Assembly (NCBI GenBank): GCA_020216575.1
Contig: JAIUYC010000029.1
Span: 1 to 11,721, forward strand
Direction: 5' to 3'
Length of the DNA stretch: 11,721 nucleotides
Origin: Coleofasciculus sp. S288
GTDB lineage: Bacteria > Cyanobacteriota > Cyanobacteriia > Cyanobacteriales > Coleofasciculaceae
In this document: in pieces, positions 1-7,240 of the stretch
Layout: every line of letters starts with the position of its first letter
Position numbering within the stretch: the first letter of the stretch is position 1
Program-made: the position numbers and the translations under genes
Notes under the pieces: generated by a model
Told to the model about the DNA's origin: nothing
What the model saw: only the letters and a program-made list of their open reading frames with translations
Databases searched by the model: none

Positions 1-3000
1 CTGGTAGGCACTAGAGACAACTGTGCATACGGCTAAAGTTGCTTGGAGGTTACAGAGGGTTGTCGTTGGACGACGCTCTGTTGAGGTGTTTTCAAGTAGG
101 TCGTTACCTGTGTTTTGTTGGAAATGCTGATCGATTGCTGCAATTTCTGAATCTTCCTCGAACCCAGTGTTTACAAGGTCTAAAGGGTTATTTGCCCAAA
201 TGCTGGATTGTTGGTTTGTAGCTCCTGAACTATCTTCCGGCGACATTTCCAATTGATCTGTAGCTTCTGGCGTATCTTCCTCCAGCAATTCCAACACTTC
301 AGCAGAATGCGTCGAATCGTTGTTTTGCTCGGGTTCTGGCTCCTGCCAATTCTCCAGCAGTTCTTCAGCAAATTCAACAAATTCCCCCGGTGAAGAGCCG
401 TCAGTTGGATTGGGAGTGTTGGGCGTGTTGGGGGGTTGGCTATCTCCACCGCCTAACACAGACCGGATGACTAGTCCCCAAGAGCGTTTCACCTTGCCAA
501 GCTGCGCTCGACCCATCGCCACGATGTCCTTGAACAGCTCCACAATTTTGGGTGCTGTTACCCCATCCAGTTGTGGAATGCGTGCTGACTGAACCATCCG
601 AGCTGTTAGGATATCGGCTTTGCCCTCAAGCCTGACACATAGCCTTTCGATTTCCCGGTAAATCGCAGCTAAACCGGTTTCCCGTTTGATTGAGGCTTCA
701 CCTTGAGAGCGGATGATGGAGAGCTGGCCTAGGAAGAATTGCATCAGGCGGATTGCAGCTTTCATCGTTCTTGGGCTAATTTGGGCAGCAGGCAGTTCTC
801 CGGCTGCCACAGCATTTAAGCAGTGTAAAACTAAGGCAATTCGAGCGGCTTGCCCTGATGCCTTGCCATAAACGGCTCTTAAACCAGCTTGCGGACAACT
901 AAACTGTTTGTCGTCTAACAGGTTGTGCCAGCTTAGATACAGTTTTTCAGCTTCAGGTGACAGGGTGTAGGTGGTTTTTGATAAATCGAAGTACAAACCG
1001 CGATAGATGCCGTATAGCAACTCGGTAATATTGGGTACGGGTTCCAGCGAAAGCGGACGCCGCTCTAAAGGTGACAGTACCCAGAGGTAACGCGCCCAGC
1101 GTCCATTGGCATCCTCCATATTTCCCATTTGTTTGATGAGGACGCTGGGCTGAGTGCCACCTAACTGAGATACGGCGGATTCTGGGACAAAAATTTTTTC
1201 GCTGTTGGCGAGAACCCGGTAAATCATATCTCCATCCCAGAGGGCGTTGAAGAATTCTTCGTCTTCACCCCGTCCGTTGCGATACTGATTGAAAGCCTTG
1301 TAGATGGCAACCAGTTCGGATTTGTAGATCAGTAGTCCATTGCGGTTAATTGCATGGGTTTTGACGATTCCTTCCCGGCTGTACTCGCTGATAAATAAGG
1401 TGCGATCGCCAGATGTGACAAATTGGTCTTCTCTTGGCTTTGACCCCCTGGCTGCTTTGGGCAGGGATTCCCACTGTTTTAGAGCTTCCTCATAATCCGC
1501 TTTTTGCTGCTGGAACTGACGTTCGAGTTCGCTTTGTAATTGTTTGAGGGGTCGCATCAGGGTGGAGACTACAGGCGATTTGCCGCTGGATGCTTCACCC
1601 ACAAGACCGACATTAATCACAGACGGTAGCTCATAGTCATCTGAGTCTTTGGAAATTCGGATATATCCTTTAGTTCCAATTAGGGACGCGGTAATGGGCA
1701 GTAGTCCTGCCAGGAAAAATTCAGGGCGCAGCCGTCGCACTCGCGCCATGTGTTTGATAGGGTTGGCAAGATTGGGATGGAGAAAATCTTCCAGATCGAG
1801 CTTGATCTTTTCTAGCTGCTCTAATCGTTGGATATCTTTGAGCCGTTCTGAGCGAGTATCCTGGAGTTCCCGTTCGGCTAACCGTTTTTCGGCAATCTCT
1901 TTGATTTCTCGCTTCGAGCGTCCCCAGTCTTGAGCCAATTGGAGCAAGGCAATGTCAAGTTCAGAATCGTCAAGGTTGCGATTCAAAATTTCGTCAATCT
2001 GTTGGCTTAGGCGTTCAGTAAGTGGTTTCTCAGTAACGGAAGGAGTCGGCTGTGGAAGAACGCCCTCGGCAAACTCCGAGTTAGACTCACCACCCTGGCG
2101 ACTCCTGTTAGATTTGCCCACTCCATTGTTAGCAAACCCAGAACCAGCATTACGCCCCAATTCTCGTTTGATGGCATCTTTGATGTGAGCGGGACACTGT
2201 TGTTCAAATGTTGCCCTGTCTAGTTTGCGAATTTTCTTCCAGCAGCTTTCTTCGCCTCCGACATATAAGGCTGCTGGGTGACAGTGTGTAGGGTCAACTG
2301 ACTTGAGGATGCGGTCTACTCGATCTGAGTCAATGCCCAGGTTAGAACCAGCGTAGTGAGCTAGGGTGGTGGCGTCGCCGCTGACCCGTATTCCATTCTC
2401 ACTCGTCCAATTCGCCCATCCATACCATTCCTGGATTGCGATCGCGAGGGCTTCAGAGCGATCGCCCGTCGGGTTGGCTCCATTCAGGATATCTCGGCTG
2501 GTAGTGTGTCCCAGCATTTCTATCGGGATGCTTCCCGGTACAACATCTCCTGGAAGGGTAGGAGTGCTAGCGGCTACTGATGTTTTGCTCCGAGTTGACG
2601 TGGGATAGATTCCGACGCTACCAAGTGTTTCTACTGCGGGGGGAGCAACTCGGTTGATGGACTCATAGGGGTTTCCGCTCGGCCCAATCGTCGGTGCGAG
2701 TACCGTAAAGCGTCCCTCTCCAAGGGCTTCGCCAACATGCTTGCCACCAGGGGCTAGAGCGAAGTTGGTAAAGTCGGGTTTTTGTTTTACCCGAATGCCA
2801 ACGCGCCAGCCACCAGAATGCGATCGCTCTAAAAAGGGTTCAGCCCCTGCTTGAGTCTGAACCTGAGACGCCACCTCAAGCGCAGCACTTTCACACTCAG
2901 AGGAACTGGCGAATTGCTTAACGTCGAAGTCTAGCCAGATTGTGTTGTTCCATCCCCCCAGCGTTCCGATGCCATTAATAGGGTTGGCGAACCAAAGTTC

Positions 3001-3294
3001 TAGCTGTTTGTCAGTGGGCAGTCGTTTCTGAAATTCTTTGTGGTTGACCAGATGTGGGGTTCCACACTCATCTAGATAGCTGGGGTTTTTTCCGGTGAAG
3101 AGTGGCTTAGGCGTTACCCCGTCTTTTTCATACTCGATTTCTCCCTTCTTGTTCCGCTTGGGATAGTTGTGGGGGTCTTGAGCGGGTGCAACGGGTAACG
3201 GTGGTAGCCCTAACGTCGTGAGCCAGTTAATTGTTTCAGCTCGCTCTTGTAGGGTTTTGGGGGAGATGCCTGGTTTGCTAGGTGTTTTTACCAC
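1..3294 (-). CDS. Primase-polymerase / DUF3987-type helicase, plasmid replication protein (3' end outside window)
   Basis: One frame stays open for 1098 codons from a GTG at 3294 to the window edge, so the stop is missing. The GTG follows a purine-rich ribosome site (GGGAG, 6 nt away), and an in-frame TAA lies a few codons upstream, which fixes the start. Residues about 60-215 resemble an archaeo-eukaryotic primase/polymerase fold: an LDFD motif (D122, D124), then HSGGW (159-163) and a GRFTVLAP segment. Residues about 260-360 look like a helical linker, followed by a charged coiled-coil-like stretch (about 425-500). A DUF3987-type ATPase region follows, with Walker A GEASSGKS (566-573) and a Walker-B-like LLIYKSEL. 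The tail after a PNTPNTPNP segment (about residue 950) is acidic and probably disordered. Such fusions in plasmids and phages prime and unwind DNA; initiator function here is inferred. Confidence 0.85.
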   Translation of the reverse strand, partial: MVKTPSKPGISPKTLQERAETINWLTTLGLPPLPVAPAQDPHNYPKRNKKGEIEYEKDGVTPKPLFTGKNPSYLDECGTPHLVNHKEFQKRLPTDKQLELWFANPINGIGTLGGWNNTIWLDFDVKQFASSSECESAALEVASQVQTQAGAEPFLERSHSGGWRVGIRVKQKPDFTNFALAPGGKHVGEALGEGRFTVLAPTIGPSGNPYESINRVAPPAVETLGSVGIYPTSTRSKTSVAASTPTLPGDVVPGSIPIEMLGHTTSRDILNGANPTGDRSEALAIAIQEWYGWANWTSENGIRVSGDATTLAHYAGSNLGIDSDRVDRILKSVDPTHCHPAALYVGGEESCWKKIRKLDRATFEQQCPAHIKDAIKRELGRNAGSGFANNGVGKSNRSRQGGESNSEFAEGVLPQPTPSVTEKPLTERLSQQIDEILNRNLDDSELDIALLQLAQDWGRSKREIKEIAEKRLAERELQDTRSERLKDIQRLEQLEKIKLDLEDFLHPNLANPIKHMARVRRLRPEFFLAGLLPITASLIGTKGYIRISKDSDDYELPSVINVGLVGEASSGKSPVVSTLMRPLKQLQSELERQFQQQKADYEEALKQWESLPKAARGSKPREDQFVTSGDRTLFISEYSREGIVKTHAINRNGLLIYKSELVAIYKAFNQYRNGRGEDEEFFNALWDGDMIYRVLANSEKIFVPESAVSQLGGTQPSVLIKQMGNMEDANGRWARYLWVLSPLERRPLSLEPVPNITELLYGIYRGLYFDLSKTTYTLSPEAEKLYLSWHNLLDDKQFSCPQAGLRAVYGKASGQAARIALVLHCLNAVAAGELPAAQISPRTMKAAIRLMQFFLGQLSIIRSQGEASIKRETGLAAIYREIERLCVRLEGKADILTARMVQSARIPQLDGVTAPKIVELFKDIVAMGRAQLGKVKRSWGLVIRSVLGGGDSQPPNTPNTPNPTDGSSPGEFVEFAEELLENWQEPEPEQNNDSTHSAEVLELLEEDTPEATDQLEMSPEDSSGATNQQSSIWANNPLDLVNTGFEEDSEIAAIDQHFQQNTGNDLLENTSTERRPTTTLCNLQATLAVCTVVSSAYQ
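218..280. repeat. 42-bp tandem repeat in the acidic tail of the replication protein
   Basis: Two near-identical 21-bp segments (218-238 and 260-280) lie exactly 42 bp apart. On the minus strand they encode a duplicated 14-residue unit (EEDTPEATDQ.. then PEDSSGATNQ..). The period is a multiple of three, so the reading frame is kept. The repeat sits in the low-complexity acidic tail and looks like a recent duplication in a disordered segment. Confidence 0.6.
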
Positions 3295-3477
3295 GAGCCT
3301 CTCCCTTTCTTAGCATCTGTGTACTTGGGGTAGCTCTGCCAGCTTTTAGGCGTCGGACTTTTTGCGATCGTTCGAGGGTTTGCAGGTTTTAACATTGCCT
3401 TACTTTGCCGTAACTGTATTACGTTGCTTTACCTGCCCCTTGCTCTTATTTTGCTCTCATGTGGTAAGGTGGATCTA

Positions 3478-3590
3478 AGACAGCGCAAACTGTCTCCCCT
3501 CGAAAGAGGGAATACATAAAGGTAAAATAAATGAGTAAGGAGCTAGGGCATTTATGTGGTAATGGGTGTCTTAGCTCTGGTTCTTTTTTG
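3478..3590 (+). ncRNA. Three-hairpin structured RNA or leader ending in a terminator-like element
   Basis: Three stems follow each other. The first is AGACAG/CTGTCT around a 6-nt loop (3478-3495). The second is CCCTC/GAGGG closed by a GAAA tetraloop (3497-3510). The third is a 12-bp stem with three G-U pairs (3540-3551 with 3566-3577, 14-nt loop). It is followed by a T tract at 3581-3589. The GAAA (GNRA) loop and the T tract both favour a plus-strand RNA. It could be a small plasmid RNA, for example a copy-number regulator, or an attenuated leader of the HTH gene. I do not recognise a named RNA family. Confidence 0.4.
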
Positions 3591-3650
3591 GTGCTTTTTG
3601 GCTTATGCTCCTTTTCGGGTTTGATCGATCATTATAATCTCGATTGTTAA
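3531..3650 (+). CDS. Possible 39-residue leader peptide
   Basis: An ATG at 3531 lies 8 nt after an AAGG ribosome-site-like sequence and opens a 39-codon frame ending with TAA at 3648-3650. The peptide starts MSKELGHLCG, has four cysteines and a hydrophobic middle (SFLVLFGL). The frame spans the third hairpin and its T tract, which would suit translation-dependent attenuation of the downstream HTH gene. No homology is recognised and the frame may be chance. Confidence 0.2.
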   Translation: MSKELGHLCGNGCLSSGSFLVLFGLCSFSGLIDHYNLDC

Positions 3651-3663
3651 TTCTAATGATCGA
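3625..3663 (+). promoter_or_regulatory. Candidate promoter and operator of the HTH gene
   Basis: A consensus TATAAT (3633-3638) lies 63 bp before the likely ATG. It overlaps the left arm of a perfect 10-bp inverted repeat, TCGATCATTA (3625-3634) and TAATGATCGA (3654-3663), with a 19-bp spacer. GTTAAT occurs twice nearby (3646 and 3664). A repressor bound to the arms would cover the -10 box and the start point, so autoregulation by the HTH protein is a natural guess. No good -35 box is seen. Confidence 0.45.
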
Positions 3664-3701
3664 GTTAATATTAAATCAGTTTTGAACCTTTGACTAGACT
3701 A

Positions 3702-4703
3702 ATGGTGAGTGTTCCCGATCTTTCCGTACCTTCTGTTGCCTCCTCTCTTCCGACAGATCCTCCGACAGACCAATTTGCTTGTCGCCTGAGGGAGTTAGTG
3801 GAGTATTACAAGCAACGCTACGGTAGCTACAATGCCTTGGAGCGGCATACTGAGGTACGTGCGGGAACAATTCGGTCTTGGACTGTACTCTGGCAATCGA
3901 ATCCCGAATCTCCAACATTGCCCAATTTGGGGTTGTTGCTTAAGTTCTGCTACCGCTTGGGCTGGTCTTTCAGGGATTTTTCAGAATTTATGGAAGGGGA
4001 CGAGTCTGTAGTCGCGTTTGCAGAGCGGATTGATGCTAGGCTTCAGTCGCCACCTCAAGAGGTTCTCAGCACTTGTGAACCTCCGTTTCAGAGTGAGGCT
4101 TCTTCTAACGAACTGAGCTATTCCTCTCCCACTTCTCCTCTGGTGTGCCTTGAGTCTTGTCAGAGCGTTTCTCCAACTTTAGGCTCTACTGCAAATGGGT
4201 CGCTGATGGGGTCTAGAGAAGAAATGACTCAGCAGGATGTTCAAGGTGCTATTGCTCAGCACCTTTTTTCCTTAGCAAGATTGACAGGTACGTCACAGTT
4301 ATTTAGGCTACGGTCTGTAGTTTCGGGGTTACCCCCCAAAAAAAAGGCTGTGATGACGATGGATCAAGAGTTCATTCGTTTTGTCTCCCCTTACGCTCCA
4401 ATTAGACTCAAGAATTTAGTGATAGCTAGCGGTATCGAGCGTGGTTGGACTGACGAGCGCTGGGAAAAGGCTCAATGTGACATGGACTTTTACAAAATTA
4501 TCATGGGTATCATGGGGGATTGCGTATATGATTTCACACTTGAGTCGTTGAAGACGCTGACTCCTCATCTATACGAAGTTGTTTCTTGGGACGAAAATCA
4601 TTATCCTGTTCTAAATACAACTTATACTTATAAGAACCGGGAGCGGGAACTGATTCGCCTTCTAGAGAATGGACATGGTTTCCCAGGTGTATCCGCCATT
4701 TAA
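3702..4703 (+). CDS. Xre-like helix-turn-helix protein of unknown role
   Basis: 333 residues from the ATG at 3702. An in-frame TTG at 3690 is possible, but neither start has a clear ribosome site. Residues about 28-97 read as a Cro/CI-type DNA-binding domain: RLRELVEYYKQRYGS, a turn, then ERHTEVRAGTIRSW as the likely recognition helix and a further helical pair (NLGLLLKFCYRLGW). Residues about 105-180 are rich in Ser, Pro and Thr and look like a linker. The C-terminal part (about 190-333) is mixed helix and strand with no recognised fold. It is divergent from the replication gene, so a regulator of replication or copy number is plausible. Its last 170 bp overlap the opposite gene at 4534-5112. 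The DNA-binding call is fairly firm; the role is inferred. Confidence 0.65.
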   Translation: MVSVPDLSVPSVASSLPTDPPTDQFACRLRELVEYYKQRYGSYNALERHTEVRAGTIRSWTVLWQSNPESPTLPNLGLLLKFCYRLGWSFRDFSEFMEGDESVVAFAERIDARLQSPPQEVLSTCEPPFQSEASSNELSYSSPTSPLVCLESCQSVSPTLGSTANGSLMGSREEMTQQDVQGAIAQHLFSLARLTGTSQLFRLRSVVSGLPPKKKAVMTMDQEFIRFVSPYAPIRLKNLVIASGIERGWTDERWEKAQCDMDFYKIIMGIMGDCVYDFTLESLKTLTPHLYEVVSWDENHYPVLNTTYTYKNRERELIRLLENGHGFPGVSAI

Positions 4704-5112
4704 AAACTTTCCATTTTAATTCGGGGATTTCTATAATTTTTCCTCGCAATGTTTCTAGTTTCCCTGCCCATTTGAGAGGACAGCTTAATGGGGCTGTGGC
4801 TTCTCTATAATTTATTTCCTGTTGACAGAGATGATGACTGTCCAGTTTGAGTTCGTCAAACAGTTTGATTAATGCTTTATTTTTGTAAATAATTGGCAAT
4901 TCATAATTTAAGAGTGTAATACCAGTTGGATTTTTGTCTTGTTCCAATTGCCATGTGAGAACTATTAGTTTGCCATTAGCGATAGCCATTTCATAGGTTT
5001 TTTCGGCCTTAGACCAAAGTCTAAGATTTCTGTTGATATAGACGATGCTCCAGAAAGCACCGTTACTTTGTATTATTTCAATTTTGTGACCAATAAACTC
5101 TAGCTCTTTCAT
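4534..5112 (-). CDS. Hypothetical protein, convergently overlapping the HTH gene
   Basis: 192 residues, MKELEFIGHKIEI onward, with no recognised domain. The first 135 residues have balanced, soluble-protein composition with alternating strand-like segments (IEIIQSNGAFWSIVYIN, GKLIVLTWQLEQ). The last 57 codons are antisense to the end of the HTH gene and read less naturally (GNHVHSLEGESVPAPGSYKY). The original stop may therefore have been lost and the frame extended by rearrangement. No strong ribosome site precedes the ATG. A perfect dyad lies 16 bp upstream and may be its operator. DNA here is more AT-rich than the flanking replication and partition genes, which suggests separate acquisition. 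Function unknown. Confidence 0.5.
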   Translation of the reverse strand: MKELEFIGHKIEIIQSNGAFWSIVYINRNLRLWSKAEKTYEMAIANGKLIVLTWQLEQDKNPTGITLLNYELPIIYKNKALIKLFDELKLDSHHLCQQEINYREATAPLSCPLKWAGKLETLRGKIIEIPELKWKVFKWRIHLGNHVHSLEGESVPAPGSYKYKLYLEQDNDFRPKKQLRIDEESASSTTQV

Positions 5113-5127
5113 TACTGGGCTTTTGCA

Positions 5128-5151
5128 AAATTGTATTTCTCAATACAATTT
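5128..5151. promoter_or_regulatory. Perfect 10-bp dyad upstream of the 4534-5112 gene
   Basis: AAATTGTATT (5128-5137) and AATACAATTT (5142-5151) are exact inverted repeats around a 4-nt centre. The dyad starts 16 bp upstream of the ATG at 5112. The short distance and AT-rich arms fit a repressor operator better than a terminator; there is no T tract. The binding protein is unknown. Confidence 0.4.
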
Positions 5152-5242
5152 AACAAAGTTTTAGTAAACTGGTGCTGGAGCTGAGGTGAAAAGTTTTAAC
5201 TAATTTCGCGGAATTCTCCATTTTTCTATAAGGTAGGGTAGT

Positions 5243-5380
5243 TCATTGTTCAATGCCTCTATTTATAGCATCACTCAACATTTGCCAAAGTTCAGTAATT
5301 ATGTTAACCTTGCCCGTCGCTCGCACTGCTTGAATTACGGTTGATCTATTGACATTGTTCTGGTATCTGTGTTTATGAAT
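5243..5380 (-). pseudogene. Possible 3' remnant of an unknown gene
   Basis: A 45-codon minus-strand frame is open from about 5380 to a TGA at 5243-5245. Its last part, STVIQAVRATGKV.. then ELWQMLSDAINRGIEQ, reads like the C terminus of a real protein. The first part lies antisense-free but out of frame under the end of the 5335-5868 gene. Only one ATG is present, late in the frame, so it would not make a sensible product on its own. It may be the broken end of a gene displaced by insertion of the mobilization cluster. No family is recognised. Confidence 0.25.
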
Positions 5381-5868
5381 TTATTCCTTTTCATTTTTAA
5401 TTCATAAATAAATCCGCATTGATTACACATAAATGAGTCGTTCCATTTACGAAATTCTGGCAGGTAGACTTCTTGTTCATATTTTGCCTGGACTTCTCTC
5501 TTTTTCTTGATGCAGTAGACGCTTATTGCCACGGTAGGTATGGCCATCAGTAACAGCAATCCTCTGGACAAGTCTAAGCTTCGTCCGATGAAGGCGGTAG
5601 AGATGATTGACCCTACTGCTCCATACTTATATGCCTTGCCAACTTCTTTCCTTTTGGGGGGTGCGACCCGCTTGGCTAGTTTTGTTGTGTGTTGGGTCTT
5701 CGTGTGGAGTTTGCCGTGTACGCGGTCTATAACATCACCGTTTAGGCTACTTGAGAAGCCGCCTGTTTGGGTACTAATAACTGTACCGCTTTCATAGATT
5801 AGAGAGACTTTTGTCGCAGATGAAGAGTTGCACTTAGGACACTTGCATGATCGTTGATTTGTCAGCAT
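5335..5868 (-). CDS. Membrane protein with a split zinc ribbon
   Basis: 177 residues, starting 11 nt after the relaxase stop on the same strand, so probably co-transcribed with it. A GGAA lies just before the ATG. Two Cys-x2-Cys knuckles are visible, C10/C13 (CPKC) near the N terminus and C148/C151 (CNQCGF) near the C terminus, which together could bind one zinc. Between them lie a weak hydrophobic stretch (about 82-96) and a clear membrane segment (about 103-120) followed by KKKRE. For the knuckles to meet, both ends must face the same side, so two membrane passes forming a hairpin with both ends in the cytoplasm is the simplest model. No family is recognised. A role in mobilization is suggested only by position. 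Confidence 0.6.
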   Translation of the reverse strand: MLTNQRSCKCPKCNSSSATKVSLIYESGTVISTQTGGFSSSLNGDVIDRVHGKLHTKTQHTTKLAKRVAPPKRKEVGKAYKYGAVGSIISTAFIGRSLDLSRGLLLLMAIPTVAISVYCIKKKREVQAKYEQEVYLPEFRKWNDSFMCNQCGFIYELKMKRNKFINTDTRTMSIDQP

Positions 5869-5879
5869 AATCGTGTTCC

Positions 5880-7133
5880 TTAATCTAGTTCGAGCGAACG
5901 TTCATGTCGTTGAGTCGATTTGGGTTTAGTTTTTGACTTCAAGAGTTCCTGCTCAATAAGTTGAAAGTCCCTGAGGTGTTGTTCTGTAAGAACAGATGCG
6001 ATCGCTTCCCAGCCATCATCTTGAGGTTTAGCTCTCATGATTTCTGAAGAGTCTTGTGAAGAAAAAAGCGATAGCTGTCCGTTAGACCATTCTCCTTTGT
6101 AGTTTTTGCCCTCTAGCTTTGAGGCTTTTGACCTAGCGAGTAAATCCCTTAAGACCCTAGCAACAAACTGTGTCCGCTCCTGCTGAATCGTTGAAACTGA
6201 AGTAGAAGTGGCTTCTCCCTCCTGCCCAATAATGGAGTCGCTATCTGACTTTGGTGGAGTCTCCGTGCGACGGGTGGTGGAGCCTGCGAACTGCGTTACT
6301 AGCTCCTCGATGAGCGGGTTGTCACTCTTGTTGTATTGGACTCCCCGGTGCTGCTGTAGTCCGGTGAAGCTGTAAGCTTTGCCCAACTGGTTGCCAGCGA
6401 ATGCAACTCCCTGGAGTTCGTAGCTAATCCCTTTGGGTTTTCCGGTGCGGGTGAATCCTGTCTTGACCTCCACTCCTGCTTTTTGCAGTCGAGAAATGAC
6501 GACAGCTAAAGTCGGTTTGTCGGCAGTTACTCTGTCGATGATTTCCTGTAGCTGCGCCTTGATGGACTGTTCTGGCGGATTAGGTCGGATTCCGGCTTCG
6601 TATTTTTCCTTTTCCCGCTTGATGCGCCTTTGTTGTCCCGTGCTGGGCGCTCTCCGGTCAGTTTCCCAACTTGGCTGAACTTGAATCAGTGCAAACTCTC
6701 TTTCAAGTTCTCTCAAGGCTCGTTCGGAGCGCCGCCAGTCCTGCCAGCTCGATACCGCTTTACCATCGGTCATCCTAACCCGATTAGCGACGATGTGGAA
6801 GTGAGGGCGCTCCAGATTGTCTGGTGTCTTTGTATCGTTGTGCCGATACAAAACCCACTGGCACTCTTCAAACCCAATCCTGTTGAGATACTCTTGGGCA
6901 AAAGACAGAGCTGTCTCGTTGTCCAGTTTTTCTGATGGATGTGGGCTAAGAGAAAAATGTGCGACTGGAAGCCGTACTCGATGAGATGCCCGTGCCACCG
7001 CATTGAATTCTTGCACGAGTTCAGCGCGTGTGGTTCTTAGCATATTGCCGCCGATATACTCTGCCCCTGGCTTACTTGTGATGTAGCGTAATATTCCATC
7101 AAAGTCTTCACCTTTGGTGACTTTGCCGATCAT
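5880..7133 (-). CDS. MOBP-type relaxase (relaxase/mobilization nuclease)
   Basis: 417 residues. Relaxases nick one strand at oriT, stay attached to the 5' end through a tyrosine and pilot the strand into the recipient. The N-terminal half shows the expected motifs in order: ILRYITS with candidate catalytic Y17, the PVAHFSLSPHP motif (H59, H66 region), and the metal-binding YRHND..RPHFHIVANRV motif with H98, H111 and H113. A basic linker (about 165-185) and a second conserved region (about 195-280, ending LGKAYSFTGLQQHRGV) follow, as in other cyanobacterial plasmid relaxases. The C terminus has no helicase or primase domain, and the length is usual for small mobilizable plasmids. No strong ribosome site precedes the ATG. 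A MobC-like gene lies 107 bp upstream. No coupling protein or type IV secretion gene is in the window, so transfer would need a helper. Confidence 0.9.
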   Translation of the reverse strand: MIGKVTKGEDFDGILRYITSKPGAEYIGGNMLRTTRAELVQEFNAVARASHRVRLPVAHFSLSPHPSEKLDNETALSFAQEYLNRIGFEECQWVLYRHNDTKTPDNLERPHFHIVANRVRMTDGKAVSSWQDWRRSERALRELEREFALIQVQPSWETDRRAPSTGQQRRIKREKEKYEAGIRPNPPEQSIKAQLQEIIDRVTADKPTLAVVISRLQKAGVEVKTGFTRTGKPKGISYELQGVAFAGNQLGKAYSFTGLQQHRGVQYNKSDNPLIEELVTQFAGSTTRRTETPPKSDSDSIIGQEGEATSTSVSTIQQERTQFVARVLRDLLARSKASKLEGKNYKGEWSNGQLSLFSSQDSSEIMRAKPQDDGWEAIASVLTEQHLRDFQLIEQELLKSKTKPKSTQRHERSLELD

Positions 7134-7240
7134 GAAAACTTAAGCTGTCACGCCTGCAAGTTGCATTATGACAATTGCTAAAAGCCTCGATATTACTGGA
7201 TTAGGGCATTTTGAATTTTGAATTTTGAATTTTGAATTGC
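7134..7240. other. Gap between mobC-like and relaxase genes; oriT not identified
   Basis: The 107-bp gap holds the TTTTGAA repeats (7209-7236) and an imperfect dyad, roughly GCAATTG/CATAATGC on the minus strand near 7165-7182. I looked for an oriT here because relaxosome genes often lie beside it, but found no convincing inverted repeat next to a recognisable nic sequence. Confidence 0.3.
7209..7236. repeat. Heptanucleotide tandem repeat, (TTTTGAA)x4
   Basis: Four perfect copies of TTTTGAA occur just downstream of the MobC-like gene's stop. Short tandemly repeated heptamers are common between genes in filamentous cyanobacteria. A shorter piece of the same repeat in opposite orientation is at about 9617-9631 (AAATTCAAAATTCA). 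Confidence 0.9.

Larger units (their letters stand above)
3295..3701. other. Divergent intergenic region between the replication gene and the HTH gene
   Basis: About 400 bp without a convincing long gene. It must hold the 5' region of both divergent genes. From left to right it shows: several degenerate TTGC-containing direct repeats (TTGCCTTAC at 3395, TTGCCGTAA at 3405, TTGCTTTAC at 3424, TTGCTCTTA at 3440, TTGCTCTCA at 3451) with inverted GTAAGG matches at 3464 and 3535; three hairpins (3478-3577); and a 10-bp inverted repeat around a TATAAT box (3625-3663). A replication origin beside a replication gene is plausible, but the repeats are irregularly spaced and I cannot call an origin. Confidence 0.5.

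Noticed and set aside
1649..2608. Plus- and minus-strand frames within the replication gene
   Set aside because: They lie under a 1098-codon continuous frame with clear domain motifs and are shadows of it.
3690..3701. TTG at 3690 as start of the HTH gene
   Set aside because: It adds only four residues, has no better ribosome site than the ATG at 3702, and ATG is the more common start.
6433..7003. Frames within the relaxase gene
   Set aside because: Alternative frames of a gene with intact relaxase motifs; they show no protein-like pattern.
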